Shown here one piece after another: positions 4,222 through 6,117 of a stretch of 6,117 nt of DNA. Location of the stretch: NCBI GenBank assembly GCA_014239505.1, contig JAAZYT010000076.1:1-6117 (forward strand), read 5' to 3'. The notes under the pieces were generated by a model. That model was not told the origin of the DNA. It ran no database searches and worked only from the letters and a program-made list of their open reading frames with translations. The stretch comes from Fidelibacterota bacterium. Its GTDB lineage: Bacteria > Fidelibacterota > Marinisomatia > Marinisomatales > TCS55. Position 1 is the stretch's first letter; the number at the start of each line of letters is the position of its first letter. The translations under genes and the position numbers were made by a program.

Positions 4222-6117
4222 GCTTGTATTAACTGTAATATTTTGTGCATGTATTTTTCCAATGCATGCACAAAATGCAGAGTTAAAAGGGAGAGTCCTT
4301 TCCTCAAATAATTCTGAACCTTTAGAAGATGTTAATGTATATGTAAAAAAACTAAAACTTGGTTCAGCAACAAATCTGGATGGTCAATTTTCAATAATCA
4401 ATCTTCCGAATGGAAAGATAGAATTAGAAATTTCAATTCTAGGTTTTCGTGATACAACTTTAGCTATAGTAATAAATAAAGACCTTGTGGATCTTGGTAG
4501 GATTTTAATAGATCCTGAAGTTTTACATTTTGAAGAAATAAAAGTAGAAGTTCATAGTGACTTGGATCCTACTTCTTCACTTTCTAGTTTTTCTATGTCT
4601 GGGAAAAAGATTCAAGAAAATATGAAAGGTTCCATTGCGCAAACCCTTCAAAATGAGATGGGTGTAGCAATTCAGTCTATGGGGCAAGGAACAACTCGTC
4701 CGATTTTAAGAGGATATTCGGGTGACCGTTTTTTGATCACTGAGAATGGATTTGAAGTTGGCGATTTGTCTCAAACTTCTGTAGATCATGCTCTAAGTAT
4801 GGACCTAGGAGGAGTAGAAGAAATTGAGATAATTAGAGGGCCACGGGCTCTACTTTTTGGATCAAATGCCATTAGTGGAGTTATTGACGTTGAAAAAAAT
4901 TCTATCCCAGAAATTGAATTTGATCATCTTCATACTTATATAACATCCGGTTACGATTCTGGCAACAAAGGTTTGTTTAATAATTTTTCTTTAGTTACTC
5001 CGATTAATAAAAACAATTTTCGTTTTTCTTTACAAAATAGAAAAACTGGGAATCAAATGACCCCATTAGGACAACTAAAAAACACCTCCATGAATACCAC
5101 TGAAGGATTTTTTGGATTAACACGATTTCATGATGGAAAAAGAGGAACCATTTCAATTGAACATGTTGAAATGGATTATGGAATACCAGGAAGTCCTGAA
5201 GGACACATTAGTGGCGTAGATATGGAAATGAATAAAACCACTCAAAAGTTAAACTATCATCAAGATATTGATTTTAAAGGTTTTGAAACCTTTGACTTAG
5301 ATCAAAAGTTTATTCATTATGCTCATTCTGAATTTGAGTCAAATCAAAAGCAACCATCGGTCAAATTAGGTCAAGACATATTGCTCTTACAGTCTAAGAT
5401 GACTGGATTAAAAAGGGAAATTGGTGCCGCAATACAATACCGAATGTTTACTGCTGGCGGCTTCTATTGGACGCCAAATACATCCGAGTCAAACTTCTCA
5501 TTATTTGGCTTTAGAGAAAAAGATATATTTGGTCTTACAGGGCAAGTTTCTTTTAGAGGTGAATATTCAATTATAGATCCTCAAAATAAAGGTGCAAAAT
5601 TTTCAAATATTGATGAAAAATCTGTAGAAAAGAAAAATTTTGGTTTTCTCTCCTTATCTGCTGCACTTATTAAGTCTTGGGATTATTGGCAAATTTCAAC
5701 AACCATTATGAGAACAGGAAGAACACCTGGAATTGAAGATCTGTTTTCAGATGGGCCACATCTTGGTAGTTACAGTTATGAGATTGGCAACCCTACTCTT
5801 GACCTTGAAGAGACAGTTGGAATTGAGAACTCAATTCAATATCAAAAAGACCAATTCTTTTTCTTACTGAATGGTTTTTTTAATCAAAGCCCAAACTTTC
5901 ATCAATATATGAAAATGGGTGACGGATTTGTCCCTGGAGCAGATTGGATTGAATGGGGAAGCGGGTCAAGTGGTTGGCTATATAAATATCAAATGCGTGG
6001 AATTAAAACGGAAATAAGCGGTGGAGAATTTCAAATGGGCTATAGAGGAAAAGTAATTGATGTGACCACAGATTTCTCATTAGTTAGAGGAAAAGATAAA
6101 TCAAATAATGACCATAT
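4199..6117 (+). CDS. ZnuD-like TonB-dependent outer-membrane receptor, C-terminus beyond the right edge
   Basis: The reading frame is open to the window end, with 639 residues visible. In order it has a signal peptide (MCLSPYNKLVLTVIFCACIFPMHA, cleavage before Q25), a CarboxypepD_reg-like domain (about 28-106), a short TonB-box-like stretch EEIKVEV (112-118), and a plug domain (about 134-236). The plug contains VDHALSMD (195-202), IIRGPRALLFGSNAISGVIDV (211-231) and RPILRGYSGDR. The barrel has YGIPG (327-331), HISGVDMEM (336-344) and LFSDGPHLGSYSYEIGNPTL near 515-534. The DHA, YGIPG and DGxH...E.GNP motifs are characteristic of the ZnuD branch of zinc receptors. About 100-130 C-terminal residues are probably missing. 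ATG 4199 was chosen because it gives a full signal peptide; ATG 4262 would cut it away. There is no Shine-Dalgarno, so translation is probably coupled to the lipoprotein it overlaps. Zinc is likely, but heme or another metal is possible. Confidence 0.93.
   Translation, partial: MCLSPYNKLVLTVIFCACIFPMHAQNAELKGRVLSSNNSEPLEDVNVYVKKLKLGSATNLDGQFSIINLPNGKIELEISILGFRDTTLAIVINKDLVDLGRILIDPEVLHFEEIKVEVHSDLDPTSSLSSFSMSGKKIQENMKGSIAQTLQNEMGVAIQSMGQGTTRPILRGYSGDRFLITENGFEVGDLSQTSVDHALSMDLGGVEEIEIIRGPRALLFGSNAISGVIDVEKNSIPEIEFDHLHTYITSGYDSGNKGLFNNFSLVTPINKNNFRFSLQNRKTGNQMTPLGQLKNTSMNTTEGFFGLTRFHDGKRGTISIEHVEMDYGIPGSPEGHISGVDMEMNKTTQKLNYHQDIDFKGFETFDLDQKFIHYAHSEFESNQKQPSVKLGQDILLLQSKMTGLKREIGAAIQYRMFTAGGFYWTPNTSESNFSLFGFREKDIFGLTGQVSFRGEYSIIDPQNKGAKFSNIDEKSVEKKNFGFLSLSAALIKSWDYWQISTTIMRTGRTPGIEDLFSDGPHLGSYSYEIGNPTLDLEETVGIENSIQYQKDQFFFLLNGFFNQSPNFHQYMKMGDGFVPGADWIEWGSGSSGWLYKYQMRGIKTEISGGEFQMGYRGKVIDVTTDFSLVRGKDKSNNDH

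Noticed and set aside
1..6117. CRISPR array, tRNA or rRNA gene, insertion sequence, or phage defence system
   Set aside because: No regularly spaced repeats, cloverleaf-like segments, transposase motifs, terminal inverted repeats or defence-type catalytic motifs were found on either strand.

Overview
This AT-rich window (about two thirds A+T) reads as a chromosome fragment of a Gram-negative bacterium of the FCB superphylum (Bacteroidota, Marinimicrobia and relatives). The support is a 58-residue Hc1/histone H1-like protein typical of that group, an RRM-type small RNA-binding protein, a TonB-dependent receptor with an N-terminal CarboxypepD_reg-like domain, and signal peptides ending in -FAQ or -HAQ. 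Three genes (RRM protein, flavin reductase, His-rich lipoprotein) have clear Shine-Dalgarno sequences, which is less typical of Bacteroidota proper and makes a marine Marinimicrobia-like lineage a reasonable guess, but the window cannot settle the taxon.

Layout. The left third to 2567 is all on the minus strand: an RRM RNA-binding protein cut by the left edge (1-261), a leader with a hairpin next to its ribosome binding site, an intrinsic terminator (436-464), an Hc1-like protein (490-666), and a tight three-gene operon read from 2567 down to 769. The operon order is: a four-helix membrane protein with the histidine layout of a diheme cytochrome b561, a secreted YceI-family protein (stop and start overlapping as TGATG), and a flavin reductase-like FMN protein that begins with TTG. 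An AT-rich divergent region (2568-2687) separates it from plus-strand genes: a single-pass anchored protein with a W/SSMR/NxxRWxxQF signature (2688-3248), a small secreted Cys/His protein (3317-3640), a His/Asp/Glu-rich lipoprotein with a bacterial Ig-like core (3715-4221), and a ZnuD-like TonB-dependent receptor cut by the right edge (4199 onward).

How the genes may work together. Two modules stand out. The b561-YceI pair mirrors the E. coli yceJ-yceI gene pair and suggests electron transfer across the inner membrane linked to a lipid- or isoprenoid-binding periplasmic protein, with a flavin enzyme added. The right-hand module (Cys/His peptide, acidic His-rich lipoprotein, ZnuD-like receptor overlapping it by 23 nt) looks like an outer-membrane transition-metal uptake system, most likely for zinc, with metal capture moved to a separate lipoprotein. 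Both functional readings are inferences from motifs and gene order.
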